64,000 nucleotides of DNA from Candidatus Thorarchaeota archaeon. GTDB lineage: Archaea > Asgardarchaeota > Thorarchaeia > Thorarchaeales > Thorarchaeaceae. Where the stretch lies: assembly GCA_021498125.1 (NCBI GenBank), contig JAIZWL010000001.1, positions 1,324,676 to 1,388,675 on the forward strand, written 5' to 3'. This document shows, piece by piece, positions 51,813-63,496 of the stretch. Positions within the stretch are counted from its first letter, which is position 1, and each line of letters starts with the position of its first letter. The notes under the pieces are model-generated. The model was not told the DNA's origin. It did no database searches and saw only the letters and a program-made list of their open reading frames with translations. Both the position numbers and the translations under genes were made by a program.

Positions 51813-53861
51813 ATGAATGCAAGTACACCAACATACCCAAGCGAGGCGCCTGTGCTAGTGACCTGTGGACTACCTTATGCAAGCGGACCCATGCATATTG
51901 GGCACCTGCGAACGTACGTTCCGGCTGATGTCTTTGTCAGGCTCCTCCGAAAGATGGGCACCGATGTCACCTTTGTCTGCGGGTCTGATACCCATGGAAC
52001 TCCAATCGTTACTGCTGCTGAGAAACAGGGTGTGACACCTAAGGAACTCTACGCGACCTATCATAGTCACTACCTTGAGATCTTTCCCAAACTGAATATT
52101 CACTTTGATAATTACGGCACGACGGATGATCCTGAGAATCATCATCGGACTCAAGAGATCCTAAAGGAACTTGAAAAGAATGGCTACATCTATCCCAAGG
52201 ACCTTGAGAGTCCCTACTGTGATCATTGTGGGCGGTCACTACCCGATCGATTCGTCAGAGGTACCTGTCCGTACTGTGGTGCAGATGCACGTGGTGACGA
52301 GTGCGACCAGGGTTGCGGTCGCTATCTCGAACCCGGTGAGATTCTGAATCCGCGATGCGCCATCTGTGGGTCTCCAACTCGACCGATCACTCGAAAGCAT
52401 TACTACTTCAAGGTGACAGCGTTCAAAGACTTTCTTGAAGAGTATCTTCAGAAGGTCGATGGCACAAAGAACGCAATGAACTATGCTCTTCAGTGGGTGC
52501 GTGAGGGGCTGCAGGACTGGTGCATTACACGAGATCTTGATTGGGGCGTGAGGTTTCCCGGTGAAGATGATTTGACACTCTATGTCTGGTTTGATGCTCC
52601 CATCCATTACATCTCAAGTACTGAGGAGTGGGCTGCAAAGACGGGTGACCCTACTGCATGGGAACGTTACTGGCGGCCCGGCGATGGAAAGATTGTCCAC
52701 TATATCGGTCAGGATATTGTGTATCATCATTGTATCTTCTGGCCAGCAATGTTGAAGGGAAGTGGCTACAATCTCCCCTATGCGTTTGTCGCCTCGGGTA
52801 TGGTCAAGATCGAGGGCCACAACTTTAGTCGCAGTCGCGGATATGTAGTATGGATACAAGATGAATATCTGGACAAAGGTCTCAATCCGGACTATCTCCG
52901 TTACTATATGGTCGCAACCACGGGACAGACACGCGATCTCGATTTCTCATGGGACACATTCCAAGACAAGGTCAATACTGAGCTGGTCGGGGTCTTTGGT
53001 AACTTTGTCTATCGAACGCTTCATTTTACGAACAAGCACTTTGGTCAGATTCCTGATGGCGAGGTTTCATCAGACATTCGAGCAGCCATCAAGCATGCCC
53101 TCGACACCATTGCATCTGGTACCAACGAGTACGAACTCAAAAAAGTCGCCGATGAGATTCTTCATCTTGCCTCTATCGGTAACGAATACTTCCAGATGAA
53201 TACTCCATGGTCCCTTGTTAAAGAGGACAAGCCCGCCTGTGGCAAAGTTTTGTATAATGCGGTGGCAATAGTCAAGGCGCTCGCCATACTGATCGAACCT
53301 ATCATGCCGAGTGTTGCTGAAACCATCTGGGGCCAACTGGGGTCCGAACCAACTTCGATTCATGCGATCCACTTTGATGAGGCACTTGAGCCTCCGAAGA
53401 TTGGTACACCCCTTCAGAAACCAAGACCCGTGATCGCCAAGGTCGATGACGATCTCTTGGCGGATCTCAAGTCCACAATCGAAGCCCGTATTAAGGAGGC
53501 CGAACGTAACGAGCAGGGTGAACCTGAGATGACGACCGTAAGTTTCGACGATTTCAAAAAGATGGACATCCGCGCCGGAACGATCATTGAATGTGAAAAG
53601 GTTCCAAAGACCAAGAAGCTCCTGCGTCTGAAGGTCGATATTGGCTCCGAGACCCGAACTATTGTCACGGGCCTTGCCGATCTCTACAAGCCTGAAGAGC
53701 TTGAAGGCATGACTGCACTCTTCCTTGTCAATCTCGAACCCAAGAAGCTGGCTGGAATCGAGAGTCAGGGTATGATTCTTGCAATCGAGCATGCAGAGAA
53801 GGAAGGTCACTGGATCCCTATTACTGTACAGGGTGTTCCTCCGGGGAGCAAGGTCTCGTAA
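51813..53861 (+). CDS. metG: Methionyl-tRNA synthetase with C-terminal EMAPII tRNA-binding domain
   Basis: About 682 residues. HIGH motif at residues 28-31 (GPMHIGHLRTYVPAD), zinc knuckles (CDHCG...CPYCG; CDQGC...CAIC) and KMSKS-equivalent KIEGHNFSRSRGYVVW. The C-terminal 110 residues (DFKKMDIRAGTIIECEKVPKTKKLLRLKVDIG) form the EMAPII OB fold. It charges tRNA-Met. ATG 51813 is preceded by GGAG about 10 bases upstream. Confidence 0.96.
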   Translation: MNASTPTYPSEAPVLVTCGLPYASGPMHIGHLRTYVPADVFVRLLRKMGTDVTFVCGSDTHGTPIVTAAEKQGVTPKELYATYHSHYLEIFPKLNIHFDNYGTTDDPENHHRTQEILKELEKNGYIYPKDLESPYCDHCGRSLPDRFVRGTCPYCGADARGDECDQGCGRYLEPGEILNPRCAICGSPTRPITRKHYYFKVTAFKDFLEEYLQKVDGTKNAMNYALQWVREGLQDWCITRDLDWGVRFPGEDDLTLYVWFDAPIHYISSTEEWAAKTGDPTAWERYWRPGDGKIVHYIGQDIVYHHCIFWPAMLKGSGYNLPYAFVASGMVKIEGHNFSRSRGYVVWIQDEYLDKGLNPDYLRYYMVATTGQTRDLDFSWDTFQDKVNTELVGVFGNFVYRTLHFTNKHFGQIPDGEVSSDIRAAIKHALDTIASGTNEYELKKVADEILHLASIGNEYFQMNTPWSLVKEDKPACGKVLYNAVAIVKALAILIEPIMPSVAETIWGQLGSEPTSIHAIHFDEALEPPKIGTPLQKPRPVIAKVDDDLLADLKSTIEARIKEAERNEQGEPEMTTVSFDDFKKMDIRAGTIIECEKVPKTKKLLRLKVDIGSETRTIVTGLADLYKPEELEGMTALFLVNLEPKKLAGIESQGMILAIEHAEKEGHWIPITVQGVPPGSKVS

Positions 53862-53862
53862 T

Positions 53863-55767
53863 TTATTTTTTACTCTGGGCGGGAGGTTCCTTCTCCCCTT
53901 CTTCTTTCTTCTCAAAGCTGGTCAAGAGAAACTCCCTCATCCCCGCCGACATCTTTGGCAGTGTTTCTGAAGGTTTCTTCTTCACTAGTCTGATCTCATA
54001 TCCTATTGCAGAAAATGCCTTTTTCACGGACTCGAATTGTTCATGTGTGACCTCAAGTCCGACTCCAAGACGTTTCAGTCTGCGATATCCCACATACGTC
54101 AGCCAGAGTGGGCGAATATCGATCGTTTCCTCTTCCTCTCTCGCGTATGCCATTCCCATCTCTTTATCACGCAGTTGTTCAATTGCATCCGCCAATTTCT
54201 GTGTGGCTGGTTCCTGAGCTAATCTTTCTGTGTTCACGAAGTGTGTTGGTCCTTCATTGTTCACTTGTATTTCAAGAGGTTCAAGTAATAGATCTCGGAG
54301 ATACGCCTTCGCCTTCTGAAGCGAGTCTGCGTCCTTTATCAGCTTGAGGTATTGCGAGAGGTTGATATCAAGCATCGAGAACTCTTCTAGTCCGAGGAGT
54401 CCAAGTATATGTGCTTGGAACGCAATGCGTTCTGTCTCATTCTGAACATTATCGCAGAATGCATTAACACGGTTCACAAAAGATGACCATTCGTCAATCT
54501 TGAACCGGAACCTGACCAGCCGCTTGAGCTTGGACTTGTGTGCCTCGATTCCCTTTGGCCACTTGATGAATTTCGGTATGTAGATCGTTCGCAGTCGGGT
54601 CCCTCGGTCGACCTTTATCTTTTCCAATGACGCACAGGCAAATAGTGGTAGGATGTCAAGGACCTTGACTCCAGTCTTTTCCAGACCGATCTCGATCAGG
54701 TTCGAAGCTCCTGCTAACGGGGAGAGGTCGAGGCTGGTGAATTGATTCTGGCCCAGTTCGATGAACCGTAGCTTTGCTGCATGAGCTAAGGGTCTCAGAT
54801 CTATCTCTTGTAGATGATTTTCATCAATACGAATCTCATTCAAAGATCTGCAATCAACAAGTGGCGAGAGGTCGATCTGTTCCAGCTTATTTTTTGATAT
54901 TATGAGCCGTCTCAGTCGTGGGCAATTGGCAAGTGGTCGAAGGTCAACTTGTATGAGTTGATTGTCGCTCAAATTGACGATCTCCACATTTGTTCCAATA
55001 CCGAGAGGTGTGAGATCTATTGTTCTCAACTTGTTATGTGCAGCGCTGATCGAGCGGAGAACGTTCGAACATGGGAGTATGAGTTCCTGAAGGGCGTTAT
55101 GTGACACATCAATTTCCTTGGCGCCCTCATTAGAGTCCAATGGTGCCAAGTCTAATGTTGTGAGCCTATTCCCCGTGAGTGTGAGCCGGAGAAGGAATCG
55201 GCACTCCTTGATGGGATTCAGGTCAATGTTGGTCAGTCTGTTCTCGTGAAGTTCCAAGATCCGTAATTGGTTCTTATCACGCAAGGGCGTCAGGTCTATG
55301 CTGGTGATCAAGTTCTTTGCGAGGGATATCTCCCGGAGTCTATCACATCCCTTGAGTGGGGATAGGTCGATTGATGCCAGTCTGTTAGTGCCAATTGTGA
55401 TGACTGTCAGTAATGGACATGACTCTAACGGCCTGAGATCGATTCGTCGAAGCAGATTGCTCTCAAGGCGAAGTTCCCGCAGGTTTGCAAGATTCCTTAT
55501 TGGTTCTAGTGATATCTCTTCAATTCGATTGTAAGCTGCGTCTATCTGTGCAAGGCTGGCGCAATTTGACAATGGTGTGAGATCAAGTTCTCTGAGTGCG
55601 TTTCTATAGAGGCTTAGTCTTTTGAGAGATGGAACCTTGCGTAATTCTGTAAGGTCTATGAACTCGATACCGCTCTCCGCCACACTAAGTGCATTAGCGC
55701 TGGTGTCCATTGCAATTTCAATGTTCTCGCCAAATGTCTTGATAGCTTGAATTCTGATCTTTGACAT
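53863..55767 (-). CDS. Leucine-rich-repeat protein
   Basis: 634 residues, no signal peptide. From about residue 30 to 400 there are roughly sixteen LRR units of about 23 residues with the pattern L..I.L..N.L..IDLTPL..C..L. The Asp-Leu-x-Pro-Leu edge is strongly repeated. A helical C-terminal domain (from about 430) contains LLGLEEFSMLDINLSQYLKLIKDADSLQKAKAYL and is charged. Intracellular LRR scaffolds of this sort are common in Asgard and Thermoplasmata genomes. It is convergent with metG with a 1-base gap. Confidence 0.9.
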   Translation of the reverse strand: MSKIRIQAIKTFGENIEIAMDTSANALSVAESGIEFIDLTELRKVPSLKRLSLYRNALRELDLTPLSNCASLAQIDAAYNRIEEISLEPIRNLANLRELRLESNLLRRIDLRPLESCPLLTVITIGTNRLASIDLSPLKGCDRLREISLAKNLITSIDLTPLRDKNQLRILELHENRLTNIDLNPIKECRFLLRLTLTGNRLTTLDLAPLDSNEGAKEIDVSHNALQELILPCSNVLRSISAAHNKLRTIDLTPLGIGTNVEIVNLSDNQLIQVDLRPLANCPRLRRLIISKNKLEQIDLSPLVDCRSLNEIRIDENHLQEIDLRPLAHAAKLRFIELGQNQFTSLDLSPLAGASNLIEIGLEKTGVKVLDILPLFACASLEKIKVDRGTRLRTIYIPKFIKWPKGIEAHKSKLKRLVRFRFKIDEWSSFVNRVNAFCDNVQNETERIAFQAHILGLLGLEEFSMLDINLSQYLKLIKDADSLQKAKAYLRDLLLEPLEIQVNNEGPTHFVNTERLAQEPATQKLADAIEQLRDKEMGMAYAREEEETIDIRPLWLTYVGYRRLKRLGVGLEVTHEQFESVKKAFSAIGYEIRLVKKKPSETLPKMSAGMREFLLTSFEKKEEGEKEPPAQSKK

Positions 55768-55915
55768 CGGTACGTCAGGCTATATACAATGCCTCTTATC
55801 TCATGTGTTGTATTCAATTTTCACGAATTTTCGTTCGGCGATAGCTTAATTAGTAAATGTGCGTTTTAACGGTGGCCGCGTACCTATTTTTGGAGCGGTT
55901 ATGAGGTTATGAGCG

Positions 55916-58399
55916 ATGAAATTCAGGATTTTCTCCACTTTACTAATCCTAGTACTCTTCCTCGGAATGATGCCAGCCTCCCCGGCAATTCCCACTGCGA
56001 GTACTAGTACCACTAATGGAAATACTATGCTTCCGGCTGCATTGCCTGCAAGGAACGTGAGGGTCGCAATTCTATACGATCCCGATAGTTCTGATGCAAC
56101 TTATGCATCAGTAGGGTCATATTATTCTAATTTCTCCGGGCTCATGAGCCTTCTCAGCTCTGCTGGGTATCAGGTGACCAACATATCCCGGGCAAATTTG
56201 GTAGCACATGAATTGCAACCTTCTAATTATGATGTTCTTGTCCTCCCAGATATGGTTCCAGAGGACGATCTTCTTCCAGCCATTCAGGAGTTTTGGTTGG
56301 GTGGCGGCGGAATCATGTCCATTGATGGCTCCATCAATGTTCTTACCTATACCGGAATGTTGCCTGCTTCTTCTGCTGGTAATAACGGGTATGGATCCCT
56401 CTGGTATTATGGTACCACTGGACTCATGGTCGTACAGGAAGTTGCCCCCCCGACACATTCCTATACTGCCACACAAAAAATAGATGTCACACATACTGGT
56501 TTTGCATATTATGATTGGACTGCTCTCACATCGGCTGTTACTGATAACTCTCGGTTGACCCGTCTTCTTGTGAACGATGGCAATTCTAACAAAGTAGGTG
56601 GAATTGCCTATGATGGTCGATATCGAGGTGGTCGAATTGTTCAGTTAATCGGTCGAGTCTATGAGGTTGAAGACGTACTCCAACCGATATACATTGATGC
56701 TGTTAATTGGTTATGTCCTCGACCACGAGCTCGTATCGCATTCGATCTCAGTCATCAACCATATTATGGTGTTGATGATTGGGATAATTTGACCCATATT
56801 AAAGGCAGTTATGAGAATATTCGGGATGCCCTTGTTGTACGAGATTACACTTTCGACAAGATCTATCCCTCTTCGACTGGGAATCTTACCGCTTCTCGGC
56901 TCGAGTCTTATGATATGCTGTTTATTAATCTACCAAGGTTTAACTTCACCTCTGCTGAGGTGACAGCAATCCAAGGCTGGATTGACGCTGGAGGTTCCTT
57001 ACTAGCCCTTGGTGATAGGCCATCCGGTTCCCTCATACAGCCAAATGAGCAGATTAATCGGATAGTTTCGCCTATGGGCATGGCTATCAATGATAGCGTG
57101 CTCCTAATTTCCTTGACTGCGGAGCCATTAGCGCATCCAACGACCGAGGACTGCACAGGACTGAACGTCTTCGCCCCTGGTGCTATCAATATTACAACAA
57201 GTTCTCCGATAGCATTATGGGAGAAATTTGGTAACATTATTGCAGCAGCAGCTATTCATGGTTCGGGACGGGTTGTTCTTGTCAGTGATATAAACTGGCT
57301 CGAAGATAGTCACTTCAGTGATGCCAGCAATCGCAAATTCGGTATTAATGTGGCCAACTGGTTAACGAGTTTCGATGCACCCGTTGTGCTCTACACAACT
57401 GATGGGCATGCTCCCTACTACGAAATTTCGTCTGCTGCCCTTGCCCTTAACGAGCTCAATACGAAATATTTCCTTGTCCATTCCCTATACAATCTTGACG
57501 AGGCTCTAAAAGCAATGAGTCGATCCTTATTGGTAATGGACCTACCTAATCTTCTCCCTGGGAATTCGACACAACGCGAGCAGACCTTTGAACGCATCAA
57601 TGAGTATGTTACCGATGGCGGGTTGCTTCTTATGACGACCTATCAGATCGATGATTATCCAACTCTTCCTCTGTGGTCTTCGCTGGGAGTTGCCTATAGT
57701 CAGACATTTTCAACTGCGCCGCCACTCTATATGTGGGACGCTGAACATCCTATCTTCAATATCCCCATTGATTTTGGTGTCACTCAATTTGGCAGTAACG
57801 ATCTATACTTTGATGATGGTGATACAGTTCATGTCTTTGATAACGCAACAGGTCTTGCTGGGCGAACGTCCCTGTCGCAAGAGAACGAGTCATTCATCGT
57901 GGTCAGAAACGATGGGCAGACCCTTCTAAATTCGTATATCATTGATGTCCTGAAGGATAACGACAATTCGGGATATGCTGACTCATTTGAACTCTATCTC
58001 AATGAGATCGCGTTCATGCTGCGGCCATCACTTAATAGTCCTGCTGATGTTTCCTACACGGCGGGAACAACTGGTCACTCTATTACTTGGTCCGCACAAA
58101 GTCACGCTCCCGCATCATACTCTATCACGAGGAATGGAACTGGTATTGTCAATGGAACTTGGACTGGTAGCGATATTACGGTAGACATTGATGGTCTGGC
58201 CGCAGGTACTTACGTGTATGTGATCACGGTCACAGATGCGTACGGTGAGACTGCAACAGATACGGTTATAGTCAAAGTTACCAGCGGCGGAATTACGCTA
58301 CCTGGCGGAATTACGCTACCTACCAATTATCTCATCTACATCTTGATTGGCGTGGCGCTTCTGGTCGTCATTGTCATAGTGATCAAGAAGCGTCGATAA
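55916..58399 (+). CDS. Large secreted membrane-anchored protein with amidotransferase-like domains
   Basis: 827 residues: signal peptide (FSTLLILVLFLGMMPASPA), three or four extracellular Rossmann-like domains (VRVAILYDPDSSDATYASVG; YDVLVLPDMVPEDDLLPAIQEFWLGGGG; YDMLFINLPRFNFTSAEVTAIQGWIDAGGSLLALGD; RSLLVMDLPNLLPGN...GGLLLMTTY), an Ig-like domain (SPADVSYTAGTTGHSITW...VTVTDAYGETATDTVIV), a short 18-bp x 2 repeat coding GGITLP, and a C-terminal helix (YLIYILIGVALLVVIVIVI) with basic tail. It has many N-glycosylation sites. Similar in style to the protein at 5241. Function unknown. Confidence 0.75.
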   Translation: MKFRIFSTLLILVLFLGMMPASPAIPTASTSTTNGNTMLPAALPARNVRVAILYDPDSSDATYASVGSYYSNFSGLMSLLSSAGYQVTNISRANLVAHELQPSNYDVLVLPDMVPEDDLLPAIQEFWLGGGGIMSIDGSINVLTYTGMLPASSAGNNGYGSLWYYGTTGLMVVQEVAPPTHSYTATQKIDVTHTGFAYYDWTALTSAVTDNSRLTRLLVNDGNSNKVGGIAYDGRYRGGRIVQLIGRVYEVEDVLQPIYIDAVNWLCPRPRARIAFDLSHQPYYGVDDWDNLTHIKGSYENIRDALVVRDYTFDKIYPSSTGNLTASRLESYDMLFINLPRFNFTSAEVTAIQGWIDAGGSLLALGDRPSGSLIQPNEQINRIVSPMGMAINDSVLLISLTAEPLAHPTTEDCTGLNVFAPGAINITTSSPIALWEKFGNIIAAAAIHGSGRVVLVSDINWLEDSHFSDASNRKFGINVANWLTSFDAPVVLYTTDGHAPYYEISSAALALNELNTKYFLVHSLYNLDEALKAMSRSLLVMDLPNLLPGNSTQREQTFERINEYVTDGGLLLMTTYQIDDYPTLPLWSSLGVAYSQTFSTAPPLYMWDAEHPIFNIPIDFGVTQFGSNDLYFDDGDTVHVFDNATGLAGRTSLSQENESFIVVRNDGQTLLNSYIIDVLKDNDNSGYADSFELYLNEIAFMLRPSLNSPADVSYTAGTTGHSITWSAQSHAPASYSITRNGTGIVNGTWTGSDITVDIDGLAAGTYVYVITVTDAYGETATDTVIVKVTSGGITLPGGITLPTNYLIYILIGVALLVVIVIVIKKRR

Positions 58400-58411
58400 T
58401 CCATATGTGGT

Positions 58412-58447
58412 AGACTCCCAGTAGGGGAGTCTTCCTCCTCTTTTTTC
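58412..58447 (+). terminator. Intrinsic terminator after the secreted protein gene
   Basis: AGACTCCC (58412-58419) pairs with GGGAGTCT (58425-58432) around a 5-base loop, followed by TCCTCCTCTTTTTT. It begins 13 bases after the stop codon. Confidence 0.8.
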
Positions 58448-58622
58448 CAATGTTTTACTTTCAGCAATCTCTCTAAACCGCTATTATCTTTTAGAATGTA
58501 CTTTTTCGGGGCATAAGCACCTAGTAGTGGAGTTGTAAGAAGGCGTCAGAAAATTAGCAGATATCGATAAGATTACAACTGAATGAGATGCCTTCTGATT
58601 ACTACTGGATGAGGCAGGACAC

Positions 58623-60605
58623 GTGACAGACCTATTACTAGAGGCTCCCTTCAATCCAACTGGGGATCAACCCCAAGCAATTGCCAAACTAGTAGAAGGT
58701 CTAGAGAGCGGGCTGAGGCATCAGACGCTTCTTGGTGTTACCGGATCGGGAAAGACCTTCACTATGGCCAATGTGATTGCTCAGTATAATCGACCCACCC
58801 TTGTTCTATCACATAACAAGACCTTAGCCGCACAGTTAGCCTCAGAGTATCGCCAATTCTTTCCGGATAATGCTGTTGAGTACTATGTGTCTTACTATGA
58901 TTACTATCAACCTGAGGCCTATGTTCCGTCAAAAGACATGTATATCGAGAAGGAGACCGATATCAATACCGAGATAGAGCGACTCCGGTATTCGACGACT
59001 CGATCACTGCGGACACGGAATGATGTCATTGTAGTTGCATCAGTGTCTTGTATCTACAGTGTTGGCAATCCGGAAGAGTATGATACGATGTCGCTCCTCT
59101 TGCAGATCAATGACACTGTAGATCGTCGAGACCTACTTGAACGGCTGGTGGCTCTACAATACGACCGTAATGACATGGAGGTTGGCCCCGGCCTCTTTCG
59201 TGTGCGCGGGGATGTTATTGAGATCCACCCCTCTTATTCTCGCAACAAGATTCGTTTGGAACTCGACGATGACCGAATCGACCGAATCTCAACGATTGAT
59301 GTCGTGACTGCTCATCGGCTTGCTGATGAGACCTGGATTCAGATATTTCCAGCCAAGCATCACGTCATGCGGCACGAGAAGATTCTGGCCGCTCTTGATA
59401 CTATTCAACAGGAGATGGAAGAGCGCGTTGAGTGGTTTAAGCGGCAGGGGAAGTTTGTAGAGGCGGATCGGATTCGCAGGCGCACCCTCTATGATCTTGA
59501 GATGCTCCGTGAAACCGGGCACTGCAAGGGCATTGAGAACTATTCACGATATTTTGACGGTCGGCAGCCAGGGGGCAGACCGTACACATTACTTGATTAC
59601 TTTCCTGATGACTTTCTAATGATCATTGATGAGAGTCATATGACGATTCCCCAGGTCCGCGGAATGTATCATGGTGATCAGGCACGTAAGAGAAATCTGA
59701 TTGACTTTGGATTCCGGTTGCCATCTGCCTTCGATAATCGTCCTCTCAAATTTGATGAGTTCGAGACCTTCATGCGGCGAGTGATCTATACCAGTGCCAC
59801 GCCCGGACCGTATGAGTACAAGATGAGTCAACAGATTGTTGAGCAGCTTGTGCGACCTACAGGTCTCGTTGATCCTGAGATAACCGTTCAACCAATCGAG
59901 AATCAGATCGATCATCTCTTGGGAGCGATTCATACCACTGTAGAGCAGGGTGATCGGGTCTTGGTCACGACCCTCACAAAGAAGTCGGCCGAGATGCTCA
60001 CAGAGTATCTTGTCGAATCGGGGGTTCGTGCAAGATATCTGCACTCAGACATTGGTACAGTTGAACGAATTGAGATCGTCCGTGAACTTCGTCAAGGCAA
60101 GTTCGATGTCCTAGTCGGGATTAATCTTCTACGTGAGGGCCTCGACATTCCTGAGGTTGCGCTTGTTGCAATTCTTGATGCAGACAAAGAAGGTTTTCTC
60201 CGTACGGATTGGGCGCTCATCCAGACGATGGGGCGTGCTGCTCGAAATGTGAACGGTCGTGTCATTCTCTATGCCGACCATATCTCTGAGGCCATGCAGG
60301 CTGCCATAAATGAGACGAATCGCAGAAGGCGGTATCAAATCAAATTCAATGAGGAACACGGGATCACGCCACGGTCGATTGAGAAGTCCATTCAGGACAT
60401 TGCTCAGGGGATTCATGGGCGTACCTCTGAACAGACAGAGATTGACGAATTTGAGGTTGAAGACTGGATGGACATTGCCGGACTGATTGTGGATCTTGAG
60501 GCACAGATGAAGGAGGCCGCCCAGAAACTCGAATTTGAGCGTGCCGCAGCACTTCGTGATGAGATCATTGAACTGAAGAAACGGCTTGAGGGGCGTACGA
60601 CATGA
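58623..60605 (+). CDS. uvrB: Excinuclease ABC subunit B
   Basis: 660 residues. Walker A GVTGSGKT (38-45), the DNA-clamping hairpin region YYDYYQPEAYVPSKDMYIEKETDIN, DESH box, TSATPG, helicase motifs VLVTTLTKKSAEMLTEYL and GINLLREGLDIPEVALV, and the C-terminal UVR motif LEAQMKEAAQKLEFERAAALRDEIIELK. Nucleotide excision repair with UvrA and UvrC. GTG start with GAGG upstream. Overlaps uvrA by 4 bases. Such genes are usually acquired from bacteria in mesophilic archaea. Confidence 0.97.
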   Translation: MTDLLLEAPFNPTGDQPQAIAKLVEGLESGLRHQTLLGVTGSGKTFTMANVIAQYNRPTLVLSHNKTLAAQLASEYRQFFPDNAVEYYVSYYDYYQPEAYVPSKDMYIEKETDINTEIERLRYSTTRSLRTRNDVIVVASVSCIYSVGNPEEYDTMSLLLQINDTVDRRDLLERLVALQYDRNDMEVGPGLFRVRGDVIEIHPSYSRNKIRLELDDDRIDRISTIDVVTAHRLADETWIQIFPAKHHVMRHEKILAALDTIQQEMEERVEWFKRQGKFVEADRIRRRTLYDLEMLRETGHCKGIENYSRYFDGRQPGGRPYTLLDYFPDDFLMIIDESHMTIPQVRGMYHGDQARKRNLIDFGFRLPSAFDNRPLKFDEFETFMRRVIYTSATPGPYEYKMSQQIVEQLVRPTGLVDPEITVQPIENQIDHLLGAIHTTVEQGDRVLVTTLTKKSAEMLTEYLVESGVRARYLHSDIGTVERIEIVRELRQGKFDVLVGINLLREGLDIPEVALVAILDADKEGFLRTDWALIQTMGRAARNVNGRVILYADHISEAMQAAINETNRRRRYQIKFNEEHGITPRSIEKSIQDIAQGIHGRTSEQTEIDEFEVEDWMDIAGLIVDLEAQMKEAAQKLEFERAAALRDEIIELKKRLEGRTT

Positions 60606-63496
60606 CGGCTAAGACAACCTCTGCCAAGGGGAAGGAGACCGACTTTGATGGCCCGCGTTCTATTGAAGTCATTGGTGCGCATGAGCACAATCTCCGTCAT
60701 ATCACCGTCAAGATTCCACGTCTGAGCTTTACAGTTGTCACAGGGGTTTCAGGATCGGGGAAGTCGAGTCTTGTCTTTGACACAATATTTGCTGAAGGGC
60801 AGCGGCGGTTCGTAGAATCACTATCCGCCTATGCTCGTCAATTCCTAGGAATGTTAGAGAAGCCCCGGGTAGATCATATCTCAGGGCTTTCTCCCTCTAT
60901 CTCTATTGATCAGAAGAGCGCAGGGCGGAATCCACGTAGTACAGTCGGAACCATTACCGAGATCTACGATTTTCTACGACTTCTCTATGCGCGAGTCGGT
61001 GTGCCTTATTGCCCCAAGTGCGGCAAGGAGATTCACCCACAGACATCACAACAGATTGTAGATCAAGTCTTGGGACTGCCGGACGGCTCACGAGTCGCCA
61101 TTCTCGCTCCCATTGTGCGTGGGCGAAAGGGTGAATATCGCAAAGAGTTTCGAGACCTGCTCAAGAAGGGCTTTGTCCGTTGTCGTATAGATGGAGAATT
61201 CCGTGATATTGAAGAAGGAATGTCGCTCGACCGATACTTTGAGCACACGATTGAAGTAGTCATTGATCGATTGAGGGTTTCCGCTGCTCATCAGAGCAGG
61301 ATTTCTGAGGCTGTGGAGACCGCGTTGAAGATGGCGGAGGGCGTTGTGATCATCTCCACCGACAATGGGGATCTTACGCTATCCGAAAAGTTTGCGTGTG
61401 TGGACTGTGGTATCAGTCTTCCCGAACTTGAACCGCGGCTCTTTTCATGGAATACACCACACGGCGCATGCCCTCACTGTACTGGACTCGGCGTCGTCCG
61501 CAAGTTCGACCCGGCCCTTGTCATTCCTGATGACTCCCTCTCGCTTGCAGATGGTGCAATTGAAGTCTATAACTGGATGCGGAATAGCAAGCTCTTGAGA
61601 CTGGTCGCTGAGAAGTATGGTTTCAGTCTTGACACTCCATGGCGTGATCTCTCTGACGAGCACAAGCGGATAGTTCTCTACGGCACCGATGACGAATTCG
61701 AGATGAACTGGGAGTGGGGTGACAAGTCTTCTCGGCTTCTTGTTGAAGGGATCTACAATCGCTCTTTCGAGGGTCTAATCCCACGAATGGAACGTAACTA
61801 TCGTACGACAAAATCGGAATACATACGAAAGAAGCTTGAGAAGTATATGCGAATGCAACCGTGTCCTGTCTGCAAGGGGAAACGCCTCAAGCCCGAAGCA
61901 TTGGCTGTTCTCTTTAATGGGAAATCGATCACAGAACTTGATGAGTTGTCAATCCGAGATCTCCGTGACTTTCTTACATCTGCTGAGATACCTTCGCATC
62001 TGGAACCTGTAGCGAAGCCCATCATACGCGAGATCATGGGGCGTATTGATTTCCTGTGTGAAGTGGGTCTCGACTATCTGACCCTGAACCGCCCTGCGCC
62101 GTCGTTGGCCGGAGGTGAGGCTCAGCGTATTCGACTTGCCAGTCAGATCGGTTCAAATTTAGTGGGCGTGACCTATGTCTGTGATGAACCATCTATCGGG
62201 TTGCATCCACGTGATAATCTCCGTCTTCTTAACTCATTGAAGCGTCTTCGTGATCTTGGGAACACGGTCATAGTTGTTGAACACGATGAAGAGACCATGC
62301 GTCACGCAGATTACATAGTAGACCTTGGTCCCGGTGCTGGTGCGGAAGGTGGCGAGGTAGTTGTCGCCGGGCCGATAGAGAAGATTCTCCGATCACGTAA
62401 TTCCCTGACTGGCCGATATCTACGTGGTGATGAGACCATCGAGGTCCCCTCCGAGCGCAGGCATCCCAACGGTCGCTTTATTGAGGTGAAGGGTGCGCGT
62501 CATCATAATCTAAAGAACATCGACGTGAAGATTCCACTTGGTCTCTTTGTCTGTGTGACAGGTGTGAGTGGAAGCGGCAAGTCAAGTCTTATTGTGGAGA
62601 CCCTGCAACGAGCCCTCGCGCGAAGATTTCACGGTGCCGAGGCACAACCCGGAGATCATGATGAGATTGTTGGTATCGACCAGCTCGACAAAGTGATCGT
62701 CATCGACCAGAGTCCGATTGGGCGCACCCCACGTTCCAATCCCGCTACATATGTTGGTCTGTGGACCCCGCTACGCGAACTCTATGCAAACCTTCCTGAG
62801 GCAAAGGTGCGTGGCTACAAACGTGGACGATTCAGTTTCAATGTAAAGGGCGGTCGCTGTGAGAAATGTAAAGGTGCAGGAGTGGAGATCATTGAGATGC
62901 AATTCCTGCCGCCCATTCAGGTCACCTGTAATCAATGTGCAGGGCGTCGATACAACCGGGAGACCCTTCAAGTACGTTACAAGGGAAAGAACATTGCCGA
63001 CATCCTTGACATGAGGATCGATGAGGCCCTTGACTTCTTTGCGAATATTCCCTCGATTCAACGAAGATTGCAGACCCTCTGTGATGTGGGAATGGGCTAT
63101 GTCAAGATGGGCCAACCTGCGACCACGCTCTCAGGTGGCGAGGCGCAACGGATCAAACTCAGTAAATATCTCTCCCGCCCAGCCACGGGTCAGACATTGA
63201 TTCTCTTGGACGAGCCCACGACTGGCCTACATTTTGCTGATGTCAAAAAATTGCTTGAGGTACTTCATCGGCTCGTCGATCTCGGAAATACGGTTCTTGT
63301 TATTGAACACAATCTTGATGTTGTCAAGACTGCTGACTGGATAATTGATCTTGGTCCGGAGGGTGGAGATGACGGTGGTTATCTTGTAGCAGAAGGAACT
63401 CCTGAAGAGATTGCAGAGAATCCGGACTCGTATACAGGAAAGTATCTGCGTTCGGTGTTAGATACGTACAAGAGGTCTCGGAGGGCTGAAGGGTGA
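60602..63496 (+). CDS. uvrA: Excinuclease ABC subunit A
   Basis: 964 residues. Two ABC modules: [20 protein letters not shown] (48-67) and [20 protein letters not shown]. Two zinc-finger regions (CPKCGKE... / [23 protein letters not shown]). The UvrB-binding and insertion domains are of normal length. It recognises DNA damage and loads UvrB. Start ATG overlaps the uvrB stop (ATGA). Confidence 0.97.
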   Translation: MTAKTTSAKGKETDFDGPRSIEVIGAHEHNLRHITVKIPRLSFTVVTGVSGSGKSSLVFDTIFAEGQRRFVESLSAYARQFLGMLEKPRVDHISGLSPSISIDQKSAGRNPRSTVGTITEIYDFLRLLYARVGVPYCPKCGKEIHPQTSQQIVDQVLGLPDGSRVAILAPIVRGRKGEYRKEFRDLLKKGFVRCRIDGEFRDIEEGMSLDRYFEHTIEVVIDRLRVSAAHQSRISEAVETALKMAEGVVIISTDNGDLTLSEKFACVDCGISLPELEPRLFSWNTPHGACPHCTGLGVVRKFDPALVIPDDSLSLADGAIEVYNWMRNSKLLRLVAEKYGFSLDTPWRDLSDEHKRIVLYGTDDEFEMNWEWGDKSSRLLVEGIYNRSFEGLIPRMERNYRTTKSEYIRKKLEKYMRMQPCPVCKGKRLKPEALAVLFNGKSITELDELSIRDLRDFLTSAEIPSHLEPVAKPIIREIMGRIDFLCEVGLDYLTLNRPAPSLAGGEAQRIRLASQIGSNLVGVTYVCDEPSIGLHPRDNLRLLNSLKRLRDLGNTVIVVEHDEETMRHADYIVDLGPGAGAEGGEVVVAGPIEKILRSRNSLTGRYLRGDETIEVPSERRHPNGRFIEVKGARHHNLKNIDVKIPLGLFVCVTGVSGSGKSSLIVETLQRALARRFHGAEAQPGDHDEIVGIDQLDKVIVIDQSPIGRTPRSNPATYVGLWTPLRELYANLPEAKVRGYKRGRFSFNVKGGRCEKCKGAGVEIIEMQFLPPIQVTCNQCAGRRYNRETLQVRYKGKNIADILDMRIDEALDFFANIPSIQRRLQTLCDVGMGYVKMGQPATTLSGGEAQRIKLSKYLSRPATGQTLILLDEPTTGLHFADVKKLLEVLHRLVDLGNTVLVIEHNLDVVKTADWIIDLGPEGGDDGGYLVAEGTPEEIAENPDSYTGKYLRSVLDTYKRSRRAEG